Assembly: GCA_903820285.1 (NCBI GenBank)
Contig: CAIJGS010000312.1
Location: 1 to 34,579 of the forward strand
DNA length: 34,579 nt
Reading direction: 5' to 3'
DNA from: an uncultured Verrucomicrobia subdivision 3 bacterium
GTDB taxonomy: Bacteria; Verrucomicrobiota; Verrucomicrobiia; Limisphaerales; UBA11358
The notes beneath the pieces were generated by a model. That model did not search any database, had not been told where the DNA came from, and saw only the letters and a program-made list of their open reading frames with translations. Positions 34,138-34,579 of this stretch are shown in pieces. Both the position numbers and the translations under genes were made by a program. The stretch's first letter is position 1, and each line of letters begins with the position of its first letter.

Positions 34138-34323
34138 GTGAGTTCAAGTTGTTCGCCCCACCCCATTTTCCTATGTTTGTTGTGTTTTTATTCTTTCGCA
34201 ACGCATCCGTAAGCACGATCTGTTCGTTTGGACGCCAACTTGTCGCCAAATATTCAGAAGATTTTTGCTAATGTATTTCCGCAGCAATTCTGCCCCTCGT
34301 ATCCAACTCCCATTGACAAGCAG

Positions 34324-34442
34324 CTACCCATAATTTTTGAACTTTATGGACGTTCCAGCGGGCCCACGGCCTTTCTCCAGAAGAATGGAAAAATCAAAAC
34401 CGGCCTTTGTAAACACAGGCAAATCTTCAATGAATTGTTTAA
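34324..34442 (-). pseudogene. Possible C-terminal gene remnant cut by the IS5-type element
   Basis: A frame ending at TAG 34324-34326 reads about 38 sensible residues (KQFIEDLPVFTKAGFDF, then ILLEKGRGPAGTSIKFKNYG) from the edge of the IS at 34443, with a stop just beyond that edge. I do not recognise a family. The composition differs from the GC-rich locus. It could be the tail of a gene interrupted by the IS or a chance frame. Confidence 0.25.
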
Positions 34443-34579
34443 GAGTGCGTCTGAAAAGTCATGAAAACTGAGGAATCAAGCCAGTCGGCGGAGTTGGATT
34501 CGGATCATGGCGATATAGATCCAAGCCTCGGCACTGGACTCGGTGGTTTCGTAATCCCGCACCAGTCGCCGCTGGCGCA
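34443..34579 (-). mobile_element. End of an IS5-family insertion sequence, cut by the window edge
   Basis: The sequence GAGTGCGTCTGAAAAGTCATG at the left edge resembles the ends of IS5-type elements and lies 33 bp beyond the transposase stop. The other end is outside the window, so the exact boundary is an estimate. Confidence 0.6.
34476..34579 (-). CDS. IS5-family transposase, C-terminal fragment
   Basis: The last 34 residues of a DDE transposase enter from the right edge and end at TGA 34478-34476. The tail RRLVRDYETTESSAEAWIYI followed by AMIRIQLRRLA is typical for the C-terminus of IS5-family transposases, with the Glu-x6-Lys/Arg-type region just outside the window. The gene is truncated only by the window, with no internal stop. 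Confidence 0.75.
   Translation of the reverse strand, partial: RQRRLVRDYETTESSAEAWIYIAMIRIQLRRLA

Larger units (their letters stand above)
33965..34475. other. 511-bp non-coding stretch with terminator, tRNA remnant and AT-rich segment
   Basis: 33965-34046 shows nothing recognisable. The terminator at 34047-34076 and the tRNA-Met 3' half at 34087-34137 follow. From about 34146 to 34442 the sequence is visibly richer in A and T than the glycan genes and holds no complete gene. An IS5-type end begins near 34443. Confidence 0.6.

Noticed and set aside
34188..34258. Tail of a tyrosine recombinase next to the tRNA remnant
   Set aside because: Only about 20 residues without an active-site motif are present, with a TGA immediately upstream; too little to call as a gene.

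Overview
The window reads as accessory chromosome of a GC-rich Verrucomicrobiota bacterium, perhaps a Pedosphaera/Limisphaera relative. This placement is inference from the high-GC coding, the autotransporter-type beta-strand-repeat protein, the LamG/FN3-decorated glycosidases with a C-terminal segment ending in FYRL, the abundant sulfatases and the absence of SusC/SusD genes. No rRNA or housekeeping gene is present to confirm it. The content is a secreted polysaccharide-degradation locus bounded by two insertion sequences.

Layout. 1-1035: an apparently complete IS1595-family element. 1119-5327 (-): a very large secreted beta-strand-repeat protein with its own terminator and promoter. 17034 to 5656 (-): a probable operon in the order GH2-LamG-FN3 giant enzyme, beta-propeller sensor histidine kinase, LuxR-type response regulator, second GH2 enzyme; the last three genes are joined by ATGA stop/start overlaps. 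17248-25485 (+): GH92 alpha-mannosidase with a terminator, then GH76 endo-alpha-1,6-mannanase fused to LamG/FN3 modules, then a GH127-type beta-L-arabinofuranosidase. 32050 to 25492 (-): an operon of a glutaminase-A-like protein, a sulfatase and a second GH92. 32216-33964 (+): a divergent second sulfatase. 34047-34137: a strong terminator and the 3' half of a tRNA-Met(CAU). 34146-34442: an AT-richer stretch with a possible gene remnant. 34443-34579: the end of an IS5-type element.

How it may work together. GH76 would cut an alpha-1,6-mannan backbone and the GH92 enzymes trim alpha-mannosyl side chains. The two GH2 enzymes and the GH127 enzyme would remove beta-linked and arabinofuranosyl decorations, and the two S1-type sulfatases remove sulfate. 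A sulfated or decorated alpha-mannan or mannoprotein is therefore the best substrate guess. Every enzyme carries an export signal. The sensor kinase has a periplasmic propeller like those of Bacteroides polysaccharide sensors, but signals to a separate NarL/LuxR-type regulator.

The most interesting signal is a 20-bp imperfect dyad (consensus YGTGGCATRAAATGGCCACR) found three times, only between genes. It lies upstream of the beta-strand-repeat gene, between the GH2 operon and the first GH92, and upstream of GH76-GH127. At the first site it abuts a recognisable -35 box. It looks like the operator of a local regulon, and the encoded response regulator is the natural candidate to bind it.
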